Shown: one piece after another, positions 46,363 through 54,522 of the stretch
Numbering within the stretch: the first letter of the stretch is position 1
Layout: every line of letters starts with the position of its first letter
DNA from: Lachnospiraceae bacterium
GTDB lineage: Bacteria; Bacillota; Clostridia; Lachnospirales; Lachnospiraceae
Direction: 5' to 3'
Assembly (NCBI GenBank): GCA_022792885.1
Contig: JAAWBX010000007.1
Location: 1 to 64,000 of the forward strand
Length of the DNA: 64,000 nucleotides
Program-made: the position numbers and the translations under genes
Notes under the pieces: generated by a model
What the model saw: the letters and a program-made list of their open reading frames with translations, nothing else
The model's database searches: none
Told to the model about the DNA's origin: nothing

Positions 46363-47079
46363 ATGAAGCCAATACAGATTTTACTGAGGTGGTTGTATCC
46401 CGAGCGTTGTTTTTTCTGTAACCGGCTGTTGCGGGAGGACGAGAAGATCCTGTGCGCGGGCTGCCGGCTTGATATACCGAGAATCCGGGAGCCTTTTTGC
46501 CGGAAGTGCGGGAAGGAACTGAGCAGGGATACGGAAGAATATTGTGAAGACTGCCGGAAGAACCGGCATGGATTTGAATATGGTTTTGCGCTTCTTTCTT
46601 ATACGGGGGAGACGGCGGCGATGCTGGCGCGTTTTAAATACAGGAATTGCAGAAGATACGGGGAGTGGCTGGGGACGGAATTGGCGGATACCTATCGGCA
46701 GTCCGTCCGACGGATGAGAGCGGACGTCCTGGTGCCGGTACCGCTTCACGGAAGGAAGGAGAGAGAGCGGGGATTTAATCAGGCGAAGATCCTGGCGGAA
46801 GCGATCGGGCGCGGGACGGGGATTCCCGTGGCGGACATGCTGCTTCGCACGAGAAACACCAGGGCGCAGAAGGATCTGGATTATGAGGCGCGGCTGGCGA
46901 ATCTGGAGGGGACGCTTGCGCTGGCGGATGCGTGGAAAGGGAAGCTGCCGGAGGCGGTTATTTTGGTGGATGATATTTACACGACGGGGAGTACGATAGA
47001 GGCATGTACGGCGGCCCTGAAAAGGAACGGAGTGAAGCGGGTCTATTTTCTGACGGCGGCGATCGGCGTTTGCAGATAA
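46363..47079 (+). CDS. comFC: ComF family protein (phosphoribosyltransferase fold)
   Basis: This 238-residue protein has an N-terminal zinc finger of four Cys pairs (CFFCN, CAGC, CRKCG, CEDC) and a C-terminal phosphoribosyltransferase domain with VPVPLHGRKERERGFNQA and the PRPP loop ILVDDIYTTGST. In competent bacteria ComFC is needed for DNA uptake, acting inside the cell after transport. No comFA or late-competence gene is adjacent, so the job here is uncertain. Confidence 0.88.
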   Translation: MKPIQILLRWLYPERCFFCNRLLREDEKILCAGCRLDIPRIREPFCRKCGKELSRDTEEYCEDCRKNRHGFEYGFALLSYTGETAAMLARFKYRNCRRYGEWLGTELADTYRQSVRRMRADVLVPVPLHGRKERERGFNQAKILAEAIGRGTGIPVADMLLRTRNTRAQKDLDYEARLANLEGTLALADAWKGKLPEAVILVDDIYTTGSTIEACTAALKRNGVKRVYFLTAAIGVCR

Positions 47080-47082
47080 TCA

Positions 47083-47166
47083 CCTCCGGGTATCCCGCAT
47101 GCCATTCGGCAAAAATAAAGTACACCCTCCGGGTATCCCGTATTGCCATTCGGCAAAAATAAAGTA
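47083..47166. repeat. palindromic tandem repeat, two copies with 43-bp period
   Basis: Copies at 47083-47122 and 47126-47166 share CCTCCGGGTATCCCG and GCCATTCGGCAAAAATAAAG and differ by one substitution and one inserted base. Each unit holds two small inverted repeats, CGGG-TAT-CCCG and TGCC-ATTC-GGCA. A third partial copy (CTCCGGGTA) is at 47191-47199. It fills the gap between comFC and ywmB. Confidence 0.85.
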
Positions 47167-47222
47167 TCATTCCGGTTTTTTCAGGCAATACTCCGGGTAA
47201 GAATGAGATGGGAGGTTTTGCC

Positions 47223-47966
47223 ATGAAAAAATGGATGGGTTATGCGGTTGTGATTTTGTGGCTGGCGGCCGCGGTAAAGTATATTGCGGAGCCGCAGGCG
47301 ACGGGAGAGGTCCGGGTTATGGAGGCGTTTACCCGTTCGGATTTCCAGGAGGCCGAATGCGGACTTCGTCTGGCCGGTTACTTAAGCGGCGAGGCGTATG
47401 GGGACGCACGTGAGGAGGCCCTGTTAAGAGAGGTCGCCGAACGGTTGGATCTGAAGACCGGATATCAATTTCAGCGTGTGGAAACGGACGGAACAAGGAT
47501 CGTTGAGCTTTTCAAGGAAATGCCGGAGGCGAAGGTAAGTATACGCATTGTGACGGTCAACCCAGAACGGGAAGAGGTGCGTTCTAATTATTTATATGTG
47601 GGTCTTGATTTTTTTCAGTCGCCGGCGAGCGGATTATACTATAAGGAAAAGCTGGAAGAACTGGCGGATGAATATGGTATGGACACTTCGGTGACTTTGA
47701 CGTTGACAGGTGTTTATGAGGGTGATTTGAACCGGGAGGCCCGGAATATTGTCTCGGACCAGCTTTTAGGCGCCATGGGAGCGAGGGAGCAGGAGGCTTA
47801 CAAAAGCGAGGAGTTGTATACGGTTTATGCATATACGGAAAACTGGCAGGAGCATACCGTTATAAACGGGAAAAAAGTGAACATTAACCTTGCGTTTTCT
47901 TATGATGAAGAACAGAACAAAACATTCGTATATCTGGGAAGTCCCCTGATTTTGGATGAATATTGA
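47223..47966 (+). CDS. ywmB: YwmB family protein
   Basis: This 247-residue protein has an N-terminal signal anchor (about 5-22) and an extracytoplasmic domain of the YwmB type (named TATA-box-binding-like for its fold only). In Bacillus ywmB lies next to murA and spoIID; here murA follows after two genes, partly keeping that link. The role is unknown, presumably at the envelope. GGGAGG stands 7 nt before the ATG at 47223. Confidence 0.7.
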   Translation: MKKWMGYAVVILWLAAAVKYIAEPQATGEVRVMEAFTRSDFQEAECGLRLAGYLSGEAYGDAREEALLREVAERLDLKTGYQFQRVETDGTRIVELFKEMPEAKVSIRIVTVNPEREEVRSNYLYVGLDFFQSPASGLYYKEKLEELADEYGMDTSVTLTLTGVYEGDLNREARNIVSDQLLGAMGAREQEAYKSEELYTVYAYTENWQEHTVINGKKVNINLAFSYDEEQNKTFVYLGSPLILDEY

Positions 47967-47996
47967 AATTGACCGCTATCCGGCACTGACCGGAAT

Positions 47997-48033
47997 CCTT
48001 TTGCATAAATTAGAATATAGATTGTGCAAAAGG
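47997..48033 (+). promoter_or_regulatory. hairpin that covers the ribosome site of the next gene
   Basis: CCTTTTGCA (47997-48005) and TGCAAAAGG (48025-48033) form a perfect 9-bp stem with a 19-nt loop. The right arm contains the first part of the AAAAGGAG ribosome site of the gene at 48044, so folding would hide it. Confidence 0.55.
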
Positions 48034-48043
48034 AGAGAGAATA

Positions 48044-48646
48044 TTGTCGTATTTATATAGCCGTTATTTAAAAAAGGAGAAAAAGGCATGTGCCAGTTGC
48101 CGGCTGCCGGCCTGGAACATGGGAAAATGGGAAGACGGGCAGATCGTTCCGGAAGAAGAACTTGTTTCGGAGGAAGAATGGAGGCCGGAGGAAGAGCCTG
48201 TTTCGGAGTGGCACGGGGATGAGGTTTCCGGGTCGGAGGAAGTTCCGGCCGGATCGAATGGCTGTGCGGCTGCGGATGAATGTGAGGAGGGGATGCCCGG
48301 GAAGGTTCCGGTGCCGGGATGGGAACCGGGAGATCTGCCGGAAGACGGACCTGACAGAGAAATGGAGCAGGATCAGGTATATTTTCGGACGCTTTGTCCG
48401 CCCTGTATTCGTCGTATACGGGATTATGTGGAAGAGGAATGCGATCATCTGGACGGGCCGGGAAGCATGATTTACGATGAATGTCCGGATCGGGTGCGCC
48501 TGGGCCTGGCGCGGGACCGCATTTTTGATCGGATGCGGCAGGATTCGGTTCCGGAAGCGATCAATCAGGAGGATTTTGCGAAAGATGTGGCGGAGACTCT
48601 TTTATATCAGGAAATTCTGGCCCGCCGGGCTCTGGGCAAACGATAA
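48044..48646 (+). CDS. acidic protein with Cys pairs, unknown function
   Basis: I do not recognise this 200-residue protein. The N-terminus is basic, with a CASC pair (about 16-19). A Glu/Pro-rich, low-complexity middle (about 30-110) repeats PEEE-like and SEEEW-like blocks. The C-terminal third is ordered, with LCPPC (second Cys pair), YVEEECDHLDGPGSMIYDE and a helical end. The two CxxC pairs could bind one metal ion. There is no signal peptide or transmembrane segment. The start is probably TTG at 48044 after AAGGAG. The gene lies between ywmB and a membrane-anchored protein. Confidence 0.65.
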   Translation: MSYLYSRYLKKEKKACASCRLPAWNMGKWEDGQIVPEEELVSEEEWRPEEEPVSEWHGDEVSGSEEVPAGSNGCAAADECEEGMPGKVPVPGWEPGDLPEDGPDREMEQDQVYFRTLCPPCIRRIRDYVEEECDHLDGPGSMIYDECPDRVRLGLARDRIFDRMRQDSVPEAINQEDFAKDVAETLLYQEILARRALGKR

Positions 48647-48762
48647 GAACCGTAAAAAATGCCGGATATGGGAAAAGAGCTTTGTTTGTATGAGAGGGTT
48701 CGCAGACGGGCTCTTTTCTTTTTTTCGGGCAGCAGAAATTTAATTGTTTACAAAAGTTTTCG

Positions 48763-48791
48763 TTGTGGTTTTTTTGAGTCGGCTTTACAAT
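48763..48791 (+). promoter_or_regulatory. candidate promoter of the 48841 gene
   Basis: TTGTGG (48763-48768), a 17-bp spacer and TACAAT (48786-48791). The -10 overlaps an upstream in-frame ATG (48790), which argues that translation starts further in. Confidence 0.5.
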
Positions 48792-48840
48792 GAAAGAAGT
48801 AATCAAGGATGGCAAATTTACGATACGATGGATGGATATT

Positions 48841-51372
48841 ATGAAAAAAATGATGAAAAAAGTCTTGATTCTGGCGGGGATTTTTTTGGCGGCGATCAGC
48901 ATGTTTTGGTTTATGAACCGGGAGGCAGGGCCGACGGAAGCGGTGTACGCGGTGATGGATTCGGCGACGCTTCCGGTGGTTTCGTTTGACTTTGAAGGCC
49001 AGAGAATCAACCTGCTGCGGGGGTATACCCGTGCAATGGATACAAATTATCTGAGAGATATGCTGACGCCTCTTTCGGCGGATCGGAGATTGCCTTTAAC
49101 GATCGAGACTTACGGGACTCCGGTGGAGCAGATAGGATTCGAAGTAAGGAGTTTGGACGGAGAACGGTTAATAGAACGGGAAGAGGATCTGCTTTTTACG
49201 CAGGAAGGTACGGAGATTCGGATTTTTTGCGAATTGGAGGATTTGCTGGAGAAGGACAGGGAATATTTGTTCTGTCTCACACTGAAGACGGACCGCTACG
49301 AACAGGTCCGATATTATACGAGAATTCGCTATTATGAGGATTTGCCTCTGGCTGAGATGGTAGCGTTTGCAAAGAATTTCAGTGATCGGACGTTGGACAA
49401 AGAAGCCGCCGAGGGACTTCAGGCATATCTGGAAAGCGACGGTTCGGCCGATAACGGGACTCTGGGGCACGTGACGATCAAATCTTCCTTTGATCAGATT
49501 ACCTGGGGGAAGCTGGCGCCGGTTCGATCCGGAAATGTGCAGGTAAAGATTCACGAAGCGGACGAAACGACGGCGTCGGTGACTTTTTCTTATAAAGTGA
49601 CGGGGAATGACGGGGCGGATTCTTACCAGGTGGAAGAGTTTTTCCTGTTAAGAAAAGTAAACGGTCAGATCTATCTGCTCGTGTATGAGCGGGATATGAA
49701 TCAGGATTTTGAGATGTCGGAAGACATTTTGTCCGGAGGTATCATAGAACTGGGGATTGTGGGCGGAAGGGATCTTCCTTTGACGTATCAGACGAATAAA
49801 AACTATGCCGCTTTCGTGGTGGACGGAGAACTTTGGGAGTACAATAACAGTGATAACAGCGCGGTGCGGGTGTTCTCTTTTAAGCAGGGTAATGATGACG
49901 GAATAAGGACGGAGTATGGAGAGCACGATTTTAAGATCGCCAATATCAGTGAAAACGGAGATATTGATTTTCTGGTTTACGGCTATATGAACCGCGGGCC
50001 GAGAGAGGGTCAATGCGGTCTGGCGTTTTACCGTTACAATCGGGAACAGAATCTTCAGACGGAGATTTTTTATATGGAGTCGGACAAGCCGTTTCAACTT
50101 CTGGACGCCGAGGTTTCGATGCTGTCTTTTATCGGGGCCAACGAGCTTTTGTATCTTGTATATGATAACGGCATTTACGCGATTGATTTTAACGGGATCG
50201 AGCCGGTGCTGATTACGAATAATTTGAAAAAAGGGTCTTTTGCCGTCAGCGCGGATAAAAGCCGGATTGCCTGGCAGGAGGAGGATAACGTTTACGGGAG
50301 CCGTACCGTCTGTGTGATGTATTTGGAGGAAGGAAAGACAAATCGCATAGAGGCGGCGGAAGGAGAATACGTCCGGGTATTGGATTTTATCGGGGAAGAT
50401 TTTATTTATGGGATTGCCAGGGAAGGCGACGCCGCCGCCTCACAGGTTCTGGCGGAGGAATGTCCGATGTACGCGTTGGTGATCGTGGACGAAGCTCAGA
50501 ACGTACAGGCGCGTTACGAGCAGGAAGGCGTTTATATTGCCGGGATTACGGTGGAGAACGACCGGATTTTGATTCGGCGGGCCGTGAAGGAGGCGGACGG
50601 GAGATATACGGAGATCGCCTCGGATTCTTTGATACAAAACAGCGAAAAAACGGAAGAAAAAGAAACGCCGCTTTCTTTTCGGACCGAGGAGGTCAGACAA
50701 CGGGTCTACCGACTGAATTTTGCGCCGTCAGAGAAGGTAGGGCGGTCACTGAGCATAACGGCGCCCAAGCAGATGATCGCGGAAGAAGAAAAAACATTGA
50801 ATCTGTCTTCGGGAAGAACATCGGACGAAAGATATTTTGCTTACGCGGCGGGGCGTCTGAACGGCATTTCCTATTCGGCGGCGGATGCGGTCGCTTCCGT
50901 GTACGACCGTATGGGGACCGTTGTGGACGCAAGACAAAATACGATCTGGAAGCGTCTGAATCTGTCTCCCAAAAAAACGCTGGATTTAGGTCCCGGTGAA
51001 GCGGCGGCCGGTGAAACGGATCGCTTAAGGGCCTGTCTGACATTTTGGCTGAGAGGAGAAGGAAGCGAGGTGGATGCCGCGGCGGAACTGGCTGCCGGGC
51101 GGTCGCCCATGGAAATTCTGGAAACCGCGTTTCCCGGCCGGGTCGTAAATCTGGAAGGTGTCCGTGCTTCCTGGATTTTGTATTATATCAACGGCGGGCA
51201 TCCGGTGCTGGCATTGACGGAAGGAACGAAAGCGGAGCTGATCATGGGATATGACACGTATAATTTCCATATATTTAATCCGTTGACCGGCCAGATTTAT
51301 AAAATGGCTCGGGATGACGCACTGTCTTATTATGATACCCATGGTAATATTTTTGTAACAATTATGGATTGA
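48841..51372 (+). CDS. membrane-anchored extracytoplasmic protein, possible beta-propeller plus C39-like end
   Basis: This 843-residue protein has an N-terminal signal anchor (about 6-25) and a long outer part rich in beta-strand patterns. Repeats such as FLVYGYMNRG, LLYLVYDNGIYAIDF and DRILIRRAV suggest a propeller-like centre (about 260-590). The last 100 residues (ILYYINGGHPVLALTEG, AELIMGYDTYNFHIFNPLTG) resemble a C39-type peptidase fold, but Glu stands where the catalytic His is expected, so it may be inactive. The start is uncertain: ATG 48790 is the longest, and I chose 48841 because of the promoter. No family is recognised. It lies 217 bp before murA with a terminator between. Confidence 0.65.
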   Translation: MKKMMKKVLILAGIFLAAISMFWFMNREAGPTEAVYAVMDSATLPVVSFDFEGQRINLLRGYTRAMDTNYLRDMLTPLSADRRLPLTIETYGTPVEQIGFEVRSLDGERLIEREEDLLFTQEGTEIRIFCELEDLLEKDREYLFCLTLKTDRYEQVRYYTRIRYYEDLPLAEMVAFAKNFSDRTLDKEAAEGLQAYLESDGSADNGTLGHVTIKSSFDQITWGKLAPVRSGNVQVKIHEADETTASVTFSYKVTGNDGADSYQVEEFFLLRKVNGQIYLLVYERDMNQDFEMSEDILSGGIIELGIVGGRDLPLTYQTNKNYAAFVVDGELWEYNNSDNSAVRVFSFKQGNDDGIRTEYGEHDFKIANISENGDIDFLVYGYMNRGPREGQCGLAFYRYNREQNLQTEIFYMESDKPFQLLDAEVSMLSFIGANELLYLVYDNGIYAIDFNGIEPVLITNNLKKGSFAVSADKSRIAWQEEDNVYGSRTVCVMYLEEGKTNRIEAAEGEYVRVLDFIGEDFIYGIAREGDAAASQVLAEECPMYALVIVDEAQNVQARYEQEGVYIAGITVENDRILIRRAVKEADGRYTEIASDSLIQNSEKTEEKETPLSFRTEEVRQRVYRLNFAPSEKVGRSLSITAPKQMIAEEEKTLNLSSGRTSDERYFAYAAGRLNGISYSAADAVASVYDRMGTVVDARQNTIWKRLNLSPKKTLDLGPGEAAAGETDRLRACLTFWLRGEGSEVDAAAELAAGRSPMEILETAFPGRVVNLEGVRASWILYYINGGHPVLALTEGTKAELIMGYDTYNFHIFNPLTGQIYKMARDDALSYYDTHGNIFVTIMD

Positions 51373-51378
51373 CAGAGG

Positions 51379-51424
51379 GCCTTTCCTGTGTTTGTTTGTG
51401 AGATACAGACACCGGAAAGGCTTT
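51379..51424 (+). terminator. terminator between the 48841 gene and murA
   Basis: GCCTTTCC (51379-51386) and GGAAAGGC (51414-51421) pair, with more partial pairing of TGTGTTTGT and ACAGACAC inside. A short T run overlaps the murA -35. Confidence 0.65.
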
Positions 51425-51449
51425 ACAAATCCGGAAGGTGTGATATAAT
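51422..51449 (+). promoter_or_regulatory. murA promoter
   Basis: TTTACA (51422-51427), a 16-bp spacer and TATAAT (51444-51449). The leader to the start at 51590 is about 135 nt. Confidence 0.65.
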
Positions 51450-51589
51450 GTCGATAGAGTTTCGATTTTTTATGAACAGATTATTACAATAAGATTTCAA
51501 CTGTACTACATAGAACCTTCGCTTCTTCCGTGAATATATTCCGTAGAATCGAGGGATGGTACAATTTTGATATAGCTGGGGTGTGGACC

Positions 51590-52879
51590 ATGCAATATAT
51601 AATTAAAGGTGGAAATCCTCTCGTGGGAGAAGTCACGATCGGCGGAGCAAAAAACGCGGCATTGGGTATTCTGGCCGCTGCGATTTTGACGGACGAAGAG
51701 GTCACAATAGATAATTTGCCGGATGTCCGGGATATCAATGTACTTTTGGAGGCAATGGAAGATATTGGCGCTAAGGTGGAACGAAAAGGCCGCCATGTTG
51801 TGCGCATCAGAGGGAACAGTATTGACAGTATTCATGTGGACGGCGAGTTCGTGCGGCGGATTCGTGCGTCCTATTATCTGCTTGGGGCGCTGCTCGGCAA
51901 GTATCGAAGGGCGGAAGTGGCGCTTCCCGGCGGTTGTGATATCGGGTGCCGCCCGATCGATCAGCATCTGAAGGGTTTCCGGGGGCTGGGAGCCAGGGCC
52001 GAAGTGGAGTACGGAATGGTAGTGGCTGAGGCGGAGAATCTGAAGGGCGGCCATGTTTACCTGGACGTGGTTTCGGTGGGGGCTACGATCAACATTATGC
52101 TGGCAGCCGTGCTGGCGGAGGGGAATACGATCCTGGAGAACGCGGCGAAGGAGCCTCATATTGTTGACGTGGCGAACATGCTTAACAGCATGGGCGCGAA
52201 TATCAAGGGCGCCGGGACCGACGTGATTCGAATCCGGGGCGTGGAGAGGCTCCACGGGACGGAGTATTCCATCATTCCCGACCAGATAGAAGCAGGTACG
52301 TTTATGTTGGCGGCCGCGGTGACGAGGGGAGATATTACGGTACGCAATACGATTCCGAAGCATTTGGAAGCGATTTCCGCGAAGCTGTTGGAGATGGGCT
52401 GCGAAGTCGTGGAATTTGACGATGCCGTGCGTGTGGTCGGGAAGCCCAAGCTGGGTAGCACGCATGTAAAGACATTGCCGTATCCCGGCTTTCCGACGGA
52501 TATGCAGCCGCAGATCTCCGTGGCGTTGGCGCTGGCGAGCGGAACCAGTATGGTGACGGAGAGCATTTTCGAGAATCGATTTAAATATGTGGACGAGTTG
52601 GCACGTATGGGAGCCAAGATCAAAGTGGAAGGCAACGTGGCCGTTATCGACGGAATCGATCATTTTATGGGTACCAGCCTGACGGCGCCGGATCTGAGAG
52701 CGGGCGCGGCATTGGTGCTGGCCGGCCTGGCGGCGGACGGTTATACGGTAGTGGATGAGATCAAGTATATTCAGAGAGGTTATGAGGATTTCGATGAGAA
52801 GCTCCGGACGCTGGGGGCTGTGATCGAACAGGCGGAGGACGAGCGGGAGATGAAGCGTTTTAAACTGCGCGCGATGTGA
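51590..52879 (+). CDS. murA: UDP-N-acetylglucosamine 1-carboxyvinyltransferase
   Basis: This 429-residue enzyme adds the enolpyruvyl group to UDP-GlcNAc, the first committed step of peptidoglycan synthesis. The active-site loop LPGGCDIGCRPIDQHL keeps the catalytic cysteine that fosfomycin attacks. Family segments GGAKNAALGILAAAIL, YPGFPTDMQPQ and YIQRGYEDFDEKL are present. The frame extends 20 codons upstream, but MQYIIKGG at 51590 is the family N-terminus. Proximity to ywmB and mbl groups several envelope genes. Confidence 0.95.
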   Translation: MQYIIKGGNPLVGEVTIGGAKNAALGILAAAILTDEEVTIDNLPDVRDINVLLEAMEDIGAKVERKGRHVVRIRGNSIDSIHVDGEFVRRIRASYYLLGALLGKYRRAEVALPGGCDIGCRPIDQHLKGFRGLGARAEVEYGMVVAEAENLKGGHVYLDVVSVGATINIMLAAVLAEGNTILENAAKEPHIVDVANMLNSMGANIKGAGTDVIRIRGVERLHGTEYSIIPDQIEAGTFMLAAAVTRGDITVRNTIPKHLEAISAKLLEMGCEVVEFDDAVRVVGKPKLGSTHVKTLPYPGFPTDMQPQISVALALASGTSMVTESIFENRFKYVDELARMGAKIKVEGNVAVIDGIDHFMGTSLTAPDLRAGAALVLAGLAADGYTVVDEIKYIQRGYEDFDEKLRTLGAVIEQAEDEREMKRFKLRAM

Positions 52880-53017
52880 GGTTTTCGGGTGCAGATAAAG
52901 ACTGCCCGGACGGAAGAACGAATAATTTAAGAGGAGTATCCCCGCCGTCCGGTGGGGACCGAGAGGCATTCGGGGCATTTCCGCAGGTATGGCGTATTGC
53001 AGATACGTTAGCAGGGA

Positions 53018-53042
53018 AAAGCGTTGGGTGCTTTAATTTTTT
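53018..53042 (+). terminator. possible attenuator hairpin before the aminotransferase gene
   Basis: AAAGC (53018-53022) and GCTTT (53030-53034) pair, followed by AATTTTTT directly before the ribosome site at 53044. Two further hairpins stand upstream: TCCCCGCC/GGTGGGGA (52939-52958) and CGTAT/ATACG (52993-53007). The stem is short, so this is tentative. Confidence 0.35.
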
Positions 53043-53060
53043 CGGGAGGAAAAAACGACA

Positions 53061-54203
53061 ATGGATATCAGACCTTTTGCGGTAGAGGAATGGATGAACG
53101 AATGGGAGACGGGGGCGAAGTACAATATTGCGGAGACGTGTGCGGATTCGATTTCTCTGGATCAGATTTTCGAGCTGACCGGAGCGGATCGGGAGCTTTT
53201 TTTTAAAGAGTTGGCTTCCCGAAGATTGACTTACGGCGATATTACCGGGGCGCCGGCTTTTAAGGAGGGAATCTGCGGGCTGTATCGGACGATACGGCCG
53301 GAACATGTGGTTCCGACTCATGGCGCGGCCGGGGCGAATCATCATGTCTTTTTGTCCCTTCTGGCGCCCGGGGATCGCGTGGTGAGCGTTATGCCTACCT
53401 ATCAGCAGCTTTATTCCATTCCGGATTCTCTCGGGGCAGAGACGGACGTGCTGCTTCTTAAGAGAGAAAACGGTTATCTGCCGGATTTGGACGAATTGAG
53501 GCGTCTGGTGACGCCGGATACGAAGATGATCTGTATTAACAATCCCAACAATCCGACCGGGGCCCTGATGGAGACGGATATGTTGAAGCGGATTCTTGAG
53601 ATTGCGGATCGTGTGGGAGCCTGGGTGCTTTGCGACGAGGTGTATCGTCATTTGACGCAGACGGATGAATGGTGCGAATCGGCGGCGGATCTGTATGAGA
53701 GAGGGATATCCGTCAGCAGTATGTCGAAGGTTTTTTCGCTGGCCGGGCTCCGTTTAGGATGGATCGCCTGCCGGGATAAAGAGGCGGTTCGAAGTTTTCT
53801 GTCCCACAGAGATTATAATCTGATCAGCTGCGGAATGCTGGATGAAATGACGGCGGCGCTTGCCCTGAAGTACCGCGACCGGCTGCTGGCGCGGAATCGC
53901 GGGATTATACGGGAGAATCTGGCGTTGTTGGATCAGTGGGTGCAGCGGGAACCCGGTATCCATTATGTAAAACCTCAGGCGGGGACTACGGCTTTGCTGC
54001 ATTATGATCTGGATATTCCGTCTTATTCGTTTTGTGAGGAAATGTACCGGGAGACCGGAGCTTTTGTGACGCCGGGAGACTGTTTTGAGGAACCCGGGTG
54101 TTTTCGGCTGGGATATGCCTGCGATAAGCAGACGCTGCTTGGCGGACTGAACGCGATTCATGAATTTATGGAGAGGAAGGTCCGCGCCGCGTCCGGGATG
54201 TGA
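53061..54203 (+). CDS. class I/II pyridoxal-phosphate aminotransferase
   Basis: This 380-residue fold-type I enzyme has NNPNNPTGALM for cofactor and substrate contact, CDEVYRHL with the cofactor Asp, and the Schiff-base lysine in SSMSKVFSLAGLRLGW. The C-terminal Arg is in FRLGYA. It transfers an amino group between an amino acid and a keto acid; the true substrate is not predictable. Similarity in layout to capreomycidine-synthase-type enzymes is a weak hint only. GGGAGG precedes the ATG. The hairpin leader upstream suggests regulated expression. Confidence 0.85.
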   Translation: MDIRPFAVEEWMNEWETGAKYNIAETCADSISLDQIFELTGADRELFFKELASRRLTYGDITGAPAFKEGICGLYRTIRPEHVVPTHGAAGANHHVFLSLLAPGDRVVSVMPTYQQLYSIPDSLGAETDVLLLKRENGYLPDLDELRRLVTPDTKMICINNPNNPTGALMETDMLKRILEIADRVGAWVLCDEVYRHLTQTDEWCESAADLYERGISVSSMSKVFSLAGLRLGWIACRDKEAVRSFLSHRDYNLISCGMLDEMTAALALKYRDRLLARNRGIIRENLALLDQWVQREPGIHYVKPQAGTTALLHYDLDIPSYSFCEEMYRETGAFVTPGDCFEEPGCFRLGYACDKQTLLGGLNAIHEFMERKVRAASGM

Positions 54204-54212
54204 CATGTTTCG

Positions 54213-54246
54213 GACGCCGGCCGTCCTGATCGCGGCGGCCGGCGTC
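54213..54246 (+). terminator. hairpin after the aminotransferase gene
   Basis: GACGCCGGCCG and CGGCCGGCGTC form a perfect 11-bp GC-rich stem with a 12-nt loop. The T run is poor (a TTTTT comes only 14 nt later). Confidence 0.6.
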
Positions 54247-54284
54247 TGTCAGATTGTACGTTTTTGGTAAAAATAAAAAAGCAC

Positions 54285-54313
54285 TTGACAAATGGAACGG
54301 AAAGAGCTATTGT
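54285..54313 (+). promoter_or_regulatory. promoter of the metK leader
   Basis: TTGACA (54285-54290), a 17-bp spacer and TATTGT (54308-54313) place the transcript start about 40 nt before the riboswitch. Confidence 0.7.
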
Positions 54314-54357
54314 AATTTTAAGATACAAACCAACCAATTAAATAAAATCCGAATTTT

Positions 54358-54449
54358 CTTATTCAGAGTGGTGGAGATGGAAGGATCTATGAAGCCCGGC
54401 AACCCCAGCAATGGAAGGTGCTAACCTGAGCGAGTAATCGAACAATAAG
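54358..54449 (+). ncRNA. SAM-I (S-box) riboswitch
   Basis: The conserved S-box core is visible: AGAGTGGTGGAG, ATGAAGCCCGGCAACC, AAGGTGCTAACC and a GCGAG block. Helix P1 is CTTATT (54358-54363) with AATAAG (54444-54449). SAM binding should stabilise P1 and let the downstream terminator form, lowering metK expression when SAM is plentiful. Confidence 0.95.
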
Positions 54450-54471
54450 AGGATTTGATAGGAATATCGAG

Positions 54472-54493
54472 TCCGCTTATGGCGGATTTTTTT
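54472..54493 (+). terminator. riboswitch-controlled terminator before metK
   Basis: TCCGC and GCGGA pair across a 5-nt loop, followed by seven T residues. ATAAGAGGA (54445-54453), which includes the 3' strand of P1, can instead pair with TCCGCTTAT (54472-54480) with one mismatch to form the antiterminator. Confidence 0.85.
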
Positions 54494-54522
54494 AATGCCA
54501 AAACAAAGAAAGGAAGAAGAGT

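Noticed and set aside
51506-52978. Long (490-codon) leftward frame opposite murA
   Set aside because: MurA motifs are complete on the plus strand and the antisense product is His/Arg-rich with no known motif.
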